In this document: one piece after another, positions 1-9,265 of the stretch
Layout: the number at the start of each line of letters is the position of its first letter
How positions within the stretch are numbered: the stretch's first letter is position 1
NCBI RefSeq assembly: GCF_024499055.1
Contig: NZ_CP071249.1
Location: forward strand, 1,639,501 to 1,703,500
From: Turicibacter bilis
GTDB lineage: Bacteria; Bacillota_I; Bacilli_A; MOL361; Turicibacteraceae
Reading direction: 5' to 3'
DNA: 64,000 bases
The notes under the pieces: model-generated
Database searches by the model: none
Seen by the model: the letters and a program-made list of their open reading frames with translations, nothing else
Told to the model about the DNA's origin: nothing
Translations under genes and position numbers: made by a program

Positions 1-2302
1 TAAAACAGCCATCACTTATTTAAAAGATATTTTAAATATCAGCTTTAACTATTTAACAGCTGACAGCTTAAAAACATTCACACTTGGAGAGAAAACATTC
101 GATTTTATCCCAGCTCCATTCTTACACTGGCCAGACTCAATGTACACTTACCTCAGTTCAGATAACGTGTTATTCACATGTGATTCCTTCGGATCCCACT
201 ATAGTCCAAAACACGGAATTAAGTTATCGGAAGTGCCTGCAAGTGAAGAGGAAGCTTTCCAAGATGCTCTACTTTACTACTACACAGCCATCTTCTCACC
301 ATTTAAGCCATACGTAATTAAAGCCATCAACAAAATTAATGATTTAAAATTAGATATGGTTTGTACCGGACATGGCCCAGTCTTAGATACACGTATCGAT
401 GAAATCATCGAAACCTATCGTAACTGGTCAACCCCTGCTAAAAAAGAAGGACCTAAAAAAGTGGTCATGCCTTACGTATCAGCTTACGGATATACAGGTG
501 AATTAGCTGAAGCTATTACAAAGGGAATTCATGAAGTCGATCCAACAATTCAAGTCATTCCTTACAACTTAGATATTTTAAATTATCCACAGAAGAAAGA
601 TGAAATCTTAGCACACTTTGAAGATGCAGATGGAATCTTACTCGGAACATGTACCATTAACGGAGATGCTCTTCCAATTATTTGGGATTTATCAATCCAC
701 TTAAACCCAATCGTTCATGGTGGAAAAATTGTGTCTGCCTTTGGCTCATACGGATGGAGCGGAGAAGGTGTGGATAACATCATGGACCGTTTACACCAAC
801 TTCGCATGAAAGTCATCGATGGATTCAAAATCAAATTCCGTGCATCTGAAAGTGAAACACAAGCAGCTATCGATTTCGGTAAATTATTTGCTAACAGCTT
901 ATTAACAGGAAAAGTCCCAGCTCGTAAAAAAGAGACAAGCGCTGCTCTAACTGCAGAAGAATTAAATCCAAGTGGTAAAGTTGTATTATGGCGTTGTATC
1001 ATCTGTGGAGAAGTTTATCCAGGTGTTCTACCACCAGAAGTTTGTCCTGCGTGTGGAGTAGGTTCTGATTTATTCGAAATTTATGAAGAAGAAGTAATCA
1101 ACTTCAAATCAACAGCGGATGAAAAATTCGTCATTATTGGTGGCGGAGTTGCTGCTGTGACAGCTGCAAATGCGATCCGTGTTCGTAACGAAGTTGCATC
1201 AATCACAATGATTAGTGCAGAATCAAGCTATCCATATTACCGTCCTGCTTTATCAGATTTAATCGTGAAAGATGTTCCAGCTGAGGAGTTTAACTTAAAC
1301 CCTGAAAATTGGTATACCGAGAATCATATCAACGTTCAATTAAATACGAAAGTAACAGCATTAAATGTAGATGAAAAAGTATTAACACTTGAAGATGGAA
1401 GTACAGTGGCTTACGATAAATTAATCTTAGCAACGGGAACTTCAAACTTCATCCCACCAATCCCTGGTACAGAAGCAGAAGGTATCTTCTCAATTAAATA
1501 TAAAACTGATGCATTAGCATTACGTAATTATGCAAAAGGTAAACAAAATGCCGTTATCATCGGTGGTGGCGTCTTAGGATTAGAGGCTGCTGATGCATTA
1601 CAAGAATTAGGATTAAATATCACGGTATTAGAAGTTGCTGATCGTTTAATGCCTCGTCAATTAGATGAATCTACTTCATCATTCATTTCAAACATTTTAG
1701 CCGAACGTAAAATTGATGTTCGTACAGGTGTTCAAGTTCAAGAAATCATCAATTCAAATGGTCAAGTTAGTGGCGTAAAATTAGCTGATGAAACAATCAA
1801 TGCTGATGTGGTTGTGATCAGTGCCGGTGTTCGTGCAAATACACAATTAGCAACGATGGCTAACATTGAAACTAATCATGGGATTGTGGTTAATAATCAA
1901 ATGCAAACATCAGTGGCTGATATCTATGCTTGTGGGGATGTTGCTGAATTTGAAGGGATTTCAACAAACTTATGGGCACCTGCTATCGATCAAGGTAAGG
2001 TTGCTGGTATCAATGCTGTTGGCGATCATGCAGAATTCTCTAATAAGGTGGAGCCATTATCATTAATCGCCTTCGATACAGAAGTCTTCGCAATGGGGAC
2101 ATATCCAACTGAAAATATTGAAGAGTACCAAATCTTATTAGACTCTAATGCAAAAACGGGTCACTTCAAAAAATTATACTTCAAGGAAGATGAACTTGTT
2201 TATGGTGTCTTATTCAAAGATATCTCAAAAGCAAGCGTGTTATTAACAGGTGTTCGTAACGGTGACGATTATGCAACAGTTGTTTCAAAATTATATCGTT
2301 AA
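1..2302 (+). CDS. Flavodiiron protein-rubredoxin-NADH:rubredoxin oxidoreductase fusion (5' end outside window)
   Basis: The reading frame is open from base 2, so the N-terminus is cut off by the window edge. What remains is a four-part fusion. First comes the end of the metallo-beta-lactamase-like diiron domain (HWPDSM near the start, CTGHGP at about 360-375). Next is a flavodoxin domain beginning near base 455 (VVMPYVSAYGYTG). Then a rubredoxin knuckle follows at about 990-1070 (CIICG and CPACG). Last is a FAD/NAD(P)H oxidoreductase from about 1130 with two GGG nucleotide-binding motifs (FVIIGGG, AVIIGGG) and an ACGDVAE motif. Family knowledge: flavodiiron proteins reduce O2 to water (or NO to N2O) in the cytoplasm. 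In this fused type the electron chain NADH-FAD-rubredoxin-FMN-diiron sits in one polypeptide. The domain order is clear; the preference for O2 or NO cannot be read from the sequence. Confidence 0.93.
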   Translation, partial: KTAITYLKDILNISFNYLTADSLKTFTLGEKTFDFIPAPFLHWPDSMYTYLSSDNVLFTCDSFGSHYSPKHGIKLSEVPASEEEAFQDALLYYYTAIFSPFKPYVIKAINKINDLKLDMVCTGHGPVLDTRIDEIIETYRNWSTPAKKEGPKKVVMPYVSAYGYTGELAEAITKGIHEVDPTIQVIPYNLDILNYPQKKDEILAHFEDADGILLGTCTINGDALPIIWDLSIHLNPIVHGGKIVSAFGSYGWSGEGVDNIMDRLHQLRMKVIDGFKIKFRASESETQAAIDFGKLFANSLLTGKVPARKKETSAALTAEELNPSGKVVLWRCIICGEVYPGVLPPEVCPACGVGSDLFEIYEEEVINFKSTADEKFVIIGGGVAAVTAANAIRVRNEVASITMISAESSYPYYRPALSDLIVKDVPAEEFNLNPENWYTENHINVQLNTKVTALNVDEKVLTLEDGSTVAYDKLILATGTSNFIPPIPGTEAEGIFSIKYKTDALALRNYAKGKQNAVIIGGGVLGLEAADALQELGLNITVLEVADRLMPRQLDESTSSFISNILAERKIDVRTGVQVQEIINSNGQVSGVKLADETINADVVVISAGVRANTQLATMANIETNHGIVVNNQMQTSVADIYACGDVAEFEGISTNLWAPAIDQGKVAGINAVGDHAEFSNKVEPLSLIAFDTEVFAMGTYPTENIEEYQILLDSNAKTGHFKKLYFKEDELVYGVLFKDISKASVLLTGVRNGDDYATVVSKLYR

Positions 2303-2374
2303 TTTAAAAAGGAGCTGTCTCAAAATAGCTATAAATAGTTAAAGTTCGTTATAGAGAGCATCTCTTTGAATCAT

Positions 2375-2521
2375 AAGTATTAAAATAACAAAAGGACTCT
2401 GTAGTCTACGAAAACATCTTAAATGGGCCGGGGAAAATAATTTCCCCATAAATAGCGAGCAAGCTCGCTAATCATCCCATATTTTGAGTTTTCTTGACCT
2501 TAGAGTCCCTTTTTAATACTT
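2375..2521 (-). repeat. Long imperfect inverted repeat with inner hairpins
   Basis: The outer arms AAGTATTAAAA (2375-2385) and TTTTAATACTT (2511-2521) pair. So do AAAGGACTCT (2391-2400) and AGAGTCC (2502-2508). Inside are a GCGAGC/GCTCGC hairpin (2454-2468) and a GGGGAAA/TTTCCCC hairpin (2430-2447). The minus strand reads TGGGATGATTAGCG just before the inner hairpin; a near-identical start occurs at 2872 on the plus strand. The whole could fold as one branched RNA or DNA structure. Confidence 0.6.
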
Positions 2522-2843
2522 ATTAAAAAGAATGATGAAGTTTTATTAGTTCTATAAGTTAGGATTCACTGATTACTTTAATTTTTTCTCTAATAAATGA
2601 CACACTTTTTTGAAACTTTATATATTCATCTTGTACTAAAATCCTCTTCAATGAAGTAGAAATTTCATTTTTGATGATTAATAACCGATGCATTTCTTCT
2701 ATTAAAATAAATTTGATATGAAAATTTTCATGATTTGAATGAGCCAATTAGTTTCAAAACCGTTGTGCCGCTTTATAGGAGAGAAAATATTTGCTAATCA
2801 GGGTATTTATATTATAGAGACCCTCTCTCTTCATATGAAGTGA

Positions 2844-2949
2844 GAATGGGAAAGATAAAATATCTTTGACGTGGGATGACTAGCGGCTAACCCCGCTAGT
2901 TATGCGTGAGTCGCCGACGGAATAAAGATACTAATATCGTCCCATTCTA
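2844..2949 (+). repeat. Second structured element sharing the TGGGATGAYTAGCG motif
   Basis: The outer arms GAATGGGA (from about 2844) and TCCCATTC (about 2940-2947) pair. Inside, CTAGCGG (2880-2886) pairs with CCGCTAG (2893-2899), and an AAGAT/ATCTT hairpin lies at 2852-2866. The motif TGGGATGACTAGCG followed by a hairpin and TTATG matches the minus-strand reading of the element at 2448-2479. Confidence 0.5.
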
Positions 2950-2956
2950 ACTTAAA

Positions 2957-2986
2957 AGGGGCCATCTCATTTTGAGATAGACCCTT
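2957..2986 (-). terminator. Terminator-like hairpin after the 2989-4371 gene
   Basis: ATCTCA pairs with TGAGAT within a longer GGGGCC...GACCC context. Read on the minus strand it is followed by CCCCTTTT. It lies directly downstream of the minus-strand gene ending at 2989 and coincides with the IS-end-like repeat. Confidence 0.55.
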
Positions 2987-2988
2987 GC

Positions 2989-4371
2989 TTATTTATAATA
3001 TTTAGCCAATACATGACTTAAAACAAATGAATTTTTAAATAGTCCAAGCTCTTGTTGGCAATCTAAGTAAGCTTTAATTGATGAACCAATGTACGGTCTA
3101 TAATCATTTTTGACACTTTCTTCTAAAAGATGAGATTGAAGTAAAGCTTCAAATCCTTCTTTACTCCACTCACCAGGAAGTTCATTAAACTCTTTATATA
3201 AAAATAAAACGGAATAAATCCAAATATCTTTCAATGCCGATTTTTGAATAGAAGTTAGCATTTGCCCTAAATGAGTCTCTAACATGACTTCATATGATTG
3301 TTCTGCAGCTTGAATAAGGTGTAAAAATGCTTGTTCTTCACCATTTAAATCTCCCATCTGAGTGGATAGAAATGAACTCATAAAAGCATCAGCTGCAACA
3401 GTCGGGCCTAAATCACAGTCAATGTTCGCTTTCTCACAAAAATCACTAATTAAATCTAATAGTATTTCATCAGATACAATAATTTCACGCGGTCGGAACT
3501 GTAATCGAGTCAACAGTAAATCCGCTAAGCGATCACTAACTAACTCTAACTCTTGGCGAGTTGACTTATAAATTTCACCTGAATAAACTTCCCCACTTTC
3601 ATGGTTAATAAATGTAGTAAGTAGCGGGAACAATTCACGATTATTTTCTTCATCCCAGAGTGGCGTAGGTAAATAAAACTGACTTCCTTCCATGATGACC
3701 GGTTGTTTAGGTAGCTTACTAACTCGATGAGCTTTTAATTCATTTGGATAAATGAAAATCTCTTCTTCACCCAGTAGTTCATCTTCTTCAGTATAGGTAA
3801 GTGTCCACTTCCCATTCTGAACACTTATTGTCAAATAAAAGTTTTCACGCAAATCAATTTTTCCTTGATCAAAATCAGTCAGTACTTGTACTAATTGATC
3901 TAAGTACATCGTTAATAATCGTACATCTTCATCTGTTTCAAGTAGCCAAGGCTTTGATCCTGGAAACAATCGTCTTAAAATGGGCCACTGAGCTTTTCCT
4001 CTAAAACTCATGCCCACTGATTTAATCCGTTCATAGTCCTCTTCAAACAGTTCATCGCGATTCGCATAAAGTAATAGAAATCCCTGTTGGCGATATGAGG
4101 ACTTAATATAATTCATATCCTCTAATTCTTCAAAATCATAATTTAATGACTCTAAGTAGGCACGCATTCCGGCCTGTCCATGCAAAATATTAATCATTAA
4201 CGTTCCATCTAAGGGGTCTTGTTCAACCACACAATAGCCCATCATCTTTGTAACCGGATCTTCAATTAAAATAATATCTTGATTGCTCCAAAATTCCCAT
4301 GGATTTAACTTTCTCAATTTCTTACAAACCTCATACAAACGTGTCCACAACGCTATACTATCTTTGCTCAT
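2989..4371 (-). CDS. Conserved hypothetical protein, about 460 aa
   Basis: I do not recognise the family. It is soluble and acidic, with no signal peptide or membrane segment. The N-terminus is Trp-rich (LNPWEFWSNQD) and is followed by a region resembling small regulatory or plasmid-borne hypothetical proteins. The longest open frame begins at a GTG (4389), but AGAAGGAG at 4379-4385 lies inside it and ideally serves the second of two adjacent ATGs, so I place the start at 4371. The upstream neighbour on the same strand is an acetyltransferase more than 200 bp away, so it is probably monocistronic. A terminator-like hairpin follows at 2957-2986. Confidence 0.75.
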   Translation of the reverse strand: MSKDSIALWTRLYEVCKKLRKLNPWEFWSNQDIILIEDPVTKMMGYCVVEQDPLDGTLMINILHGQAGMRAYLESLNYDFEELEDMNYIKSSYRQQGFLLLYANRDELFEEDYERIKSVGMSFRGKAQWPILRRLFPGSKPWLLETDEDVRLLTMYLDQLVQVLTDFDQGKIDLRENFYLTISVQNGKWTLTYTEEDELLGEEEIFIYPNELKAHRVSKLPKQPVIMEGSQFYLPTPLWDEENNRELFPLLTTFINHESGEVYSGEIYKSTRQELELVSDRLADLLLTRLQFRPREIIVSDEILLDLISDFCEKANIDCDLGPTVAADAFMSSFLSTQMGDLNGEEQAFLHLIQAAEQSYEVMLETHLGQMLTSIQKSALKDIWIYSVLFLYKEFNELPGEWSKEGFEALLQSHLLEESVKNDYRPYIGSSIKAYLDCQQELGLFKNSFVLSHVLAKYYK

Positions 4372-4601
4372 CATCTGACTCCTTCTCACATGTTTCTTTT
4401 ATTATAGGTAGATTCTTAAAAAATTAACGCTATTTTTCATGCAAAATAAAAAGCAACTCTATTTTGCAGTCACTTTTCTATCCATCCTAATAAATTTTTG
4501 CTTCTATCGTTAATCTGTATAAAGGGCATTTGATAATTTTAAATCTGATATGCTAACGTCGATCTCTTTGATAAAAAACTGTCTTTAATTAAGGAGTTTT
4601 T

Positions 4602-5168
4602 TCATTCAATCATTTTAATCACTTTAGCTGGTACTCCTGCGACAACTGTATTGGGTAAAACATCTTTTGTTACAACTGCTCCCGCTGCGACAACAGCATT
4701 TTCTCCAATGGTGACACCCGGCATAATAGTCGCCGCCGCACCTACCCAAGCATTTTTCTTGATTAAAATTGGGGATGAAATAGTTGAGTGTCGACGATGA
4801 GGTTCTAATGGATGATTAATCGTAATTAAATTGACTTTTGGTCCAATTAAAACACCCTCTTCTAATGTAATTCCTCCCCGATCCATAAAGGTACAACAAT
4901 GATTGATAAAAACATTTTTACCAACCCTAATATTCTTTCCAAAATCAGTATAAAACGGGGGGCGAAGCCGGAACGTTTTATCAACTTCGATCCCCGTCAA
5001 TTGAGAAAATAAACGTCTAACCTCCGGTTCTTCATGATACTTATTATTTAATTCAAAAAGAAGTTTTTGTGCCTCATCTATCATTTCACGAATCTTATGA
5101 TATTCCGGATCCTGATGTGAGATTTCCTCCCCTAATTTATCTCTTTCAAAAATATCCCTTGCTTCCAT
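4602..5168 (-). CDS. Sugar O-acetyltransferase (maltose/galactoside acetyltransferase family)
   Basis: At 188 aa it has the usual length for this family. The N-terminal helical segment (about residues 1-60) is followed by a left-handed beta-helix made of hexapeptide repeats such as VLIGPKVNLITI, AWVGAAATI and TIGENAVVAAGAVV, and ends with the typical VVAGVPAKVIKMI. The His in ITINHPLEPHRRH fits the catalytic residue of LacA/Maa enzymes. Family role: acetyl transfer from acetyl-CoA to a sugar hydroxyl in the cytoplasm. The substrate cannot be told from sequence. AAAGGGGGAG precedes the ATG. It appears to be a single-gene unit. Confidence 0.9.
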   Translation of the reverse strand: MEARDIFERDKLGEEISHQDPEYHKIREMIDEAQKLLFELNNKYHEEPEVRRLFSQLTGIEVDKTFRLRPPFYTDFGKNIRVGKNVFINHCCTFMDRGGITLEEGVLIGPKVNLITINHPLEPHRRHSTISSPILIKKNAWVGAAATIMPGVTIGENAVVAAGAVVTKDVLPNTVVAGVPAKVIKMIE

Positions 5169-5300
5169 CCTATCTCCCCCTTTGAATCTCCAATATCCAC
5201 AGGTTATTATTTTTGAATCTGTCTCTAAATTGATTCAACCTATTTAACCCGAAATACCTTTATTCAAAATAAGTCCAATTTAATCAACTTAGACTCATTG

Positions 5301-6140
5301 TTACTGATCAAGCTTCTCTCTTCTTTTGGTTGATTTAATAAAGTATTGTTTTAATGTTTCTGCATCATTATCATAGATTGATTTCTTTATTAAATCTAAT
5401 TCTAATTCAAAACGATTAATAGCGTTTAATAGATGGTCTTTGTTGCCTAAAAAAAGTTCACTCCATAAATCTTCATTAATATTAGCGATTCGAGTTAGCT
5501 CTCGATAACTATCCCCGATGAAACTTCCTGTATCTCTTCCTTCTATATCACTATTAATTAAAGCAACTGCCATTGCATGAGGTAATTGAGAGGTAAATCC
5601 TATCATTTCATCATGAAAGTCTGGTGTTATTCTTCTTACTTTTTTAAAGCCTATTTCATAAGCTAAATTCTCGATTAATTCAATATTCCTTTCTTGATTT
5701 CGAGGGGTTGGTGTAATCAGATAATTAGCTCCTTTAAAAACACGACTTGATGCAAAATCAATCCCTCTTTTTTCTCTTCCTGCCATCGGGTGTCCAAATA
5801 CAAAATCAACTTCATTAGGTAGTATCTCTAAAATATCATTAATGAACATTCCTTTAACACCTGTTGCATCAGTAATCACACATCCAGGTTTAAAGTTATC
5901 TCTATTGCTCTGTATGAATGATTTCACTAACTTAGGATAAATAGACAAAATAATTAAATCAGCTTGCTTCAAAAATAACTCACCTGTTACCGATCCATCC
6001 TTAATTAACCCCATCTGTTTAGCTTTTTCTAGCGTCTGTTTATTCGTATCTATTCCATAAACTTGTTGATAACTCGCTTCCTTAAGAGCCATCGCAAACG
6101 AACCACCAATGACCCCTAAACCTACAACCACAATATTCAT
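5301..6140 (-). CDS. tyrA: Prephenate dehydrogenase
   Basis: This 279-aa protein opens with a Rossmann NAD-binding motif (VVGLGVIGGS, residues 4-13). It carries the prephenate dehydrogenase signature HPMAGREKRG near residue 116 and the helical C-terminal dimer domain with TSQLPHAMAVAL. It would oxidatively decarboxylate prephenate to 4-hydroxyphenylpyruvate in tyrosine synthesis. No ACT or chorismate mutase domain is attached, and no other shikimate-pathway gene is nearby, so regulation must differ from aro-operon organisms. AAAGGAGGAA precedes the ATG. Confidence 0.92.
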   Translation of the reverse strand: MNIVVVGLGVIGGSFAMALKEASYQQVYGIDTNKQTLEKAKQMGLIKDGSVTGELFLKQADLIILSIYPKLVKSFIQSNRDNFKPGCVITDATGVKGMFINDILEILPNEVDFVFGHPMAGREKRGIDFASSRVFKGANYLITPTPRNQERNIELIENLAYEIGFKKVRRITPDFHDEMIGFTSQLPHAMAVALINSDIEGRDTGSFIGDSYRELTRIANINEDLWSELFLGNKDHLLNAINRFELELDLIKKSIYDNDAETLKQYFIKSTKRREKLDQ

Positions 6141-6305
6141 CCCAAGATTCCTCCTTTTTAAAATTTACTTCCTAAATTAGGTCAATCTCACTCCATCCTC
6201 CATGGTAACGTTTATTATCATTCCCATCTCTTTACAAATAAACTTCCATCACCATATTTCATTATATGGACAATGTTTTAATCGATATTCCTTTATAACT
6301 CTAAC

Positions 6306-6330
6306 AAAAAAGAGCCTTTCGGCTCTTTTT
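6306..6330 (-). terminator. Rho-independent terminator of adhE
   Basis: The hairpin AAAAAGAGCC-ttt-GGCTCTTTTT ends 12 bases downstream of the adhE stop. The same hairpin core is used after guaA at 9238-9263. Confidence 0.9.
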
Positions 6331-6341
6331 ATTAATGTTTA

Positions 6342-9002
6342 TTAAAACTTACTTTCATAATCATAGATTACTCGTAAGATAGCTTCCATATCATGGACCA
6401 TTGGCATTCTAGGGTTAGCTGGTGTACATTGATCTTCATATGCATTCATGGCCATACGATGAACAGATTCTTCCCAAGCTTCTTGATCAATACCTTGCGA
6501 TTTGATATTAGCAGGAACTCCAACCTTTTTGCATAATTCTTCGCAAGCGTCCGCAAACATTGCAACACCTTCCGCTGGTGTTTGAGGATTTAATCCAATT
6601 AATTGAGCAAGTTCCATGTATTTCACATCCGCTTTATAGTTTTCAATTTTAGGCCAAATATTTAATTTTGTTGGAATCGTTCCATTATATCGGATGACGT
6701 GTGGCAATAAAATTCCGTTGGTACGTCCATGCGGTACATGCCACTCTCCACCAATTTTATGGGCTAATGAGTGGTTCATTCCTAAAAAGGCGTTTGCAAA
6801 CGCCATCCCAGCGATTGTCCCAGCGTTATGCATTTTTTCTCTTGCCTCTGGATCATTTTTACCATTTTTCACTGATCGCTCTAAGTAATCAAAAACTAAT
6901 TTGACAGCTTGTTTGGCCAATCCATCTGTAAAATCAGAAGCCAAAATTGAGACATAAGCTTCAATAGCATGCGTTAAGACGTCAATTCCTGTATCCGCAG
7001 CAATTGAAGCTGGCATACTCATAGCGAACTCTGGATCAACAATTGCAACGGTTGGTGTTAAAGAGTAATCAGTTAATGGATATTTCTTATTCTCTTGTTT
7101 ATCGGTAATAACTGCAAAAGGTGTAACCTCTGATCCGGTTCCAGATGTCGTTGGAATACAAATTAATCGAGCTTTCTTTCCTAACTCAGGAAATTTAAAT
7201 GCACGTTTTCTAATGTCCATAAATTTTTGTTTAATATCATCAAAATTCACTTCAGGATGTTCATACATAAGCCACATAACTTTTGCAGCATCCATTGAAG
7301 ATCCACCACCTAATGCAATAATCACATCCGGTTGAAATTTTCTCATTAATTCAACACCTGCATTAACGGTTTCAATACTTGGATCCGGTTCGACATCAAA
7401 GAATAGTTCTACATTAACTTTATTACGTCGTCTTTTAATCACATCTTCAATTTTATCCACATATCCCAGATTGTACATTCCTCGATCGGTTACAATCATG
7501 GCCTTCTCCATTTCTTTCATATCTCTTAAATAACGAATTGAATTTCGTTCAAAGTAGATTTTTGGAGGAAGCTTCATCCATTGCATATTATTGTTACGTC
7601 TTCCGATACGTTTAATATTTAATAAGTTGATTGCACTAACGTTATTAGAAACTGAATTGTGACCGTAAGAACCACAACCGAGTGTTAATGAAGGAATAAA
7701 GGCATTATAAACCGAACCAATTCCACCAAATGTCGATGGGGCATTTTCAATGACACGAATCGCTTTACATTTTAAACCGAATTCAATTGAAATCTCATGA
7801 TTTTGAGTGTGAATCGCAGCTGAATGTCCTAATCCATTAAAAGCTACCATGGCCGCTGATTTAGCAATTCCATCTTCCGTCGATGTTGCTTTTAAAACAG
7901 CTAAGACTGGGGATAATTTTTCTCTTGTTAATGGTTCATTTGGTCCAACCTCTTCACATTCAGCACAAATAATTTGAGTGTCGTCTGGAACAACGAATCC
8001 TGCTTGCTCAGCAATCCATGTCGCAGGTTTACCAACAATAGCTGGATTTAATCGAGCTTCGTTGACTTTATCACTATAAGCAGTACATCCAAACATGTAT
8101 GTTTCTAATTTAGCTTTTTCTTCATGATTTGCAAAATACACTTTGAAACGGCTCATTTCTACTTTAAATGCATCATAGATTTCTTGATCAACAATAGCCG
8201 CTTGTTCAGAGGCACAAATCATCCCATTATCGAATGATTTAGATAATACGATATCATTAACTGCTCGTTTTAAGACACAAGATTTTTCAACATAAGCCGG
8301 AACGTTACCTGCACCTACCCCTAAAGCTGGTTTTCCACATGAATAAGCCGCCTTCACCATTGCATTACCACCTGTTGCTAAAATTGTTGCAACACCTGAG
8401 TGGTTCATTAAAGCATTTGTCGCATACATTGAGCGCATTCCTAACCATTGAATACAGTTATCAGGTGCTCCAGCTGCAATAGCTGCATCTCTAATGACCT
8501 TTGCCGCTTGTACCGAACACTCATATGCCGATGGATGGAAAGAAAAAATAATTGGATTTCTTGTTTTTAAAGCAATTAATGATTTAAAGATAACGGTTGA
8601 AGTTGGATTTGTTGTTGGAATAATTCCACAAATAACACCAACTGGTTCAGCAATTTCAGTAATTCCAGTTAGGGGATCTTCATTAATAATCCCTACCGTT
8701 TTTAAGTGACGAAGGTTATTTGTCACATATTCACAGGCAAATAAATTTTTAACAGCTTTATCTTCAAAGACTCCTCGTCCTGTTTCATTCACTGCTGCTT
8801 CCGCTAAAACCCCATGTTGGTCAAGTCCTGCAACCGAGCATTTTGCTACAATATAATCCACAGCCTCTTGATCAAACGATTCAAATTTTTCTAAAGCAGC
8901 TAACGCATTTTGAACTAATTCATCTACATGAGCATCAATCTGTTCATTTGTCCATTCTTGAACTGGCTTCACTTCTTGTTCTACTTTGTTTTGTTCACTC
9001 AT
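6342..9002 (-). CDS. adhE: Bifunctional acetaldehyde-CoA/alcohol dehydrogenase
   Basis: At 886 aa this is the full-length AdhE fusion. The N-terminal CoA-acylating aldehyde dehydrogenase half (about residues 15-450) carries the catalytic Cys in SFDNGMICASEQAA and the GHSAAIHT motif. The C-terminal iron-dependent alcohol dehydrogenase half (about 465-880) carries GGGSSMDAAKVMW, GTGSEVTPFAVI and the metal-ligand region HSLAHKIGGEWHVPHG. It converts acetyl-CoA to ethanol with two NADH, regenerating NAD+ during fermentation, and forms spirosomes in the cytoplasm. The operon is a single gene with its own terminator. No regulatory motif (such as a Rex site) was confidently seen in the 260-bp upstream gap. 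Confidence 0.98.
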   Translation of the reverse strand: MSEQNKVEQEVKPVQEWTNEQIDAHVDELVQNALAALEKFESFDQEAVDYIVAKCSVAGLDQHGVLAEAAVNETGRGVFEDKAVKNLFACEYVTNNLRHLKTVGIINEDPLTGITEIAEPVGVICGIIPTTNPTSTVIFKSLIALKTRNPIIFSFHPSAYECSVQAAKVIRDAAIAAGAPDNCIQWLGMRSMYATNALMNHSGVATILATGGNAMVKAAYSCGKPALGVGAGNVPAYVEKSCVLKRAVNDIVLSKSFDNGMICASEQAAIVDQEIYDAFKVEMSRFKVYFANHEEKAKLETYMFGCTAYSDKVNEARLNPAIVGKPATWIAEQAGFVVPDDTQIICAECEEVGPNEPLTREKLSPVLAVLKATSTEDGIAKSAAMVAFNGLGHSAAIHTQNHEISIEFGLKCKAIRVIENAPSTFGGIGSVYNAFIPSLTLGCGSYGHNSVSNNVSAINLLNIKRIGRRNNNMQWMKLPPKIYFERNSIRYLRDMKEMEKAMIVTDRGMYNLGYVDKIEDVIKRRRNKVNVELFFDVEPDPSIETVNAGVELMRKFQPDVIIALGGGSSMDAAKVMWLMYEHPEVNFDDIKQKFMDIRKRAFKFPELGKKARLICIPTTSGTGSEVTPFAVITDKQENKKYPLTDYSLTPTVAIVDPEFAMSMPASIAADTGIDVLTHAIEAYVSILASDFTDGLAKQAVKLVFDYLERSVKNGKNDPEAREKMHNAGTIAGMAFANAFLGMNHSLAHKIGGEWHVPHGRTNGILLPHVIRYNGTIPTKLNIWPKIENYKADVKYMELAQLIGLNPQTPAEGVAMFADACEELCKKVGVPANIKSQGIDQEAWEESVHRMAMNAYEDQCTPANPRMPMVHDMEAILRVIYDYESKF

Positions 9003-9237
9003 CTTTTAAAATCTCTCTCCTGTCTTTTTAGTTTATACACGCTAGATATATTAAAAAATGAGAGCCATTATTCCAACTTCAATAAATTCAATTCACTGCT
9101 ATTAAAAATTCTAGTAACTAAAGACAAAATCCGCTATCGATTGAATAATAAACATGATACTTTTCATGACTTATGCTCAAAAGGAACTATTTCGTGTCTA
9201 ACTTATCTATTCCTAAAATATTATTTATAAAACCATA

Positions 9238-9263
9238 AAAAAAGAGCCTTTCGGCTCTTTTTT
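9238..9263 (-). terminator. Rho-independent terminator of guaA
   Basis: AAAAGAGCC-ttt-GGCTCTTTTTT lies just after the guaA stop, with a U-run on the minus-strand transcript. Confidence 0.9.
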
Positions 9264-9265
9264 GA

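Larger units (their letters stand above)
2311..2984. repeat. IS1182-end-like bounded segment of structured repeats
   Basis: This gene-free interval is bounded by GGAGCTGTCTCAAAAT at 2311-2326 and its degenerate inverse at 2969-2984 (13 of 16 bases). The same motif bounds the insertion sequence at 20105-21994. The right-hand 30 bases here closely match the IS right end, including a GGCCATCT block inside the repeat. No transposase is present. The segment contains two strong secondary-structure elements, listed separately. It looks like a decayed or non-autonomous derivative of an IS1182-type element; that origin is inference. Confidence 0.5.

Noticed and set aside
2559-2747. 62-codon minus-strand ORF inside the IS-like segment
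   Set aside because: AT-rich, no ribosome site, surrounded by structured repeats; more likely chance.
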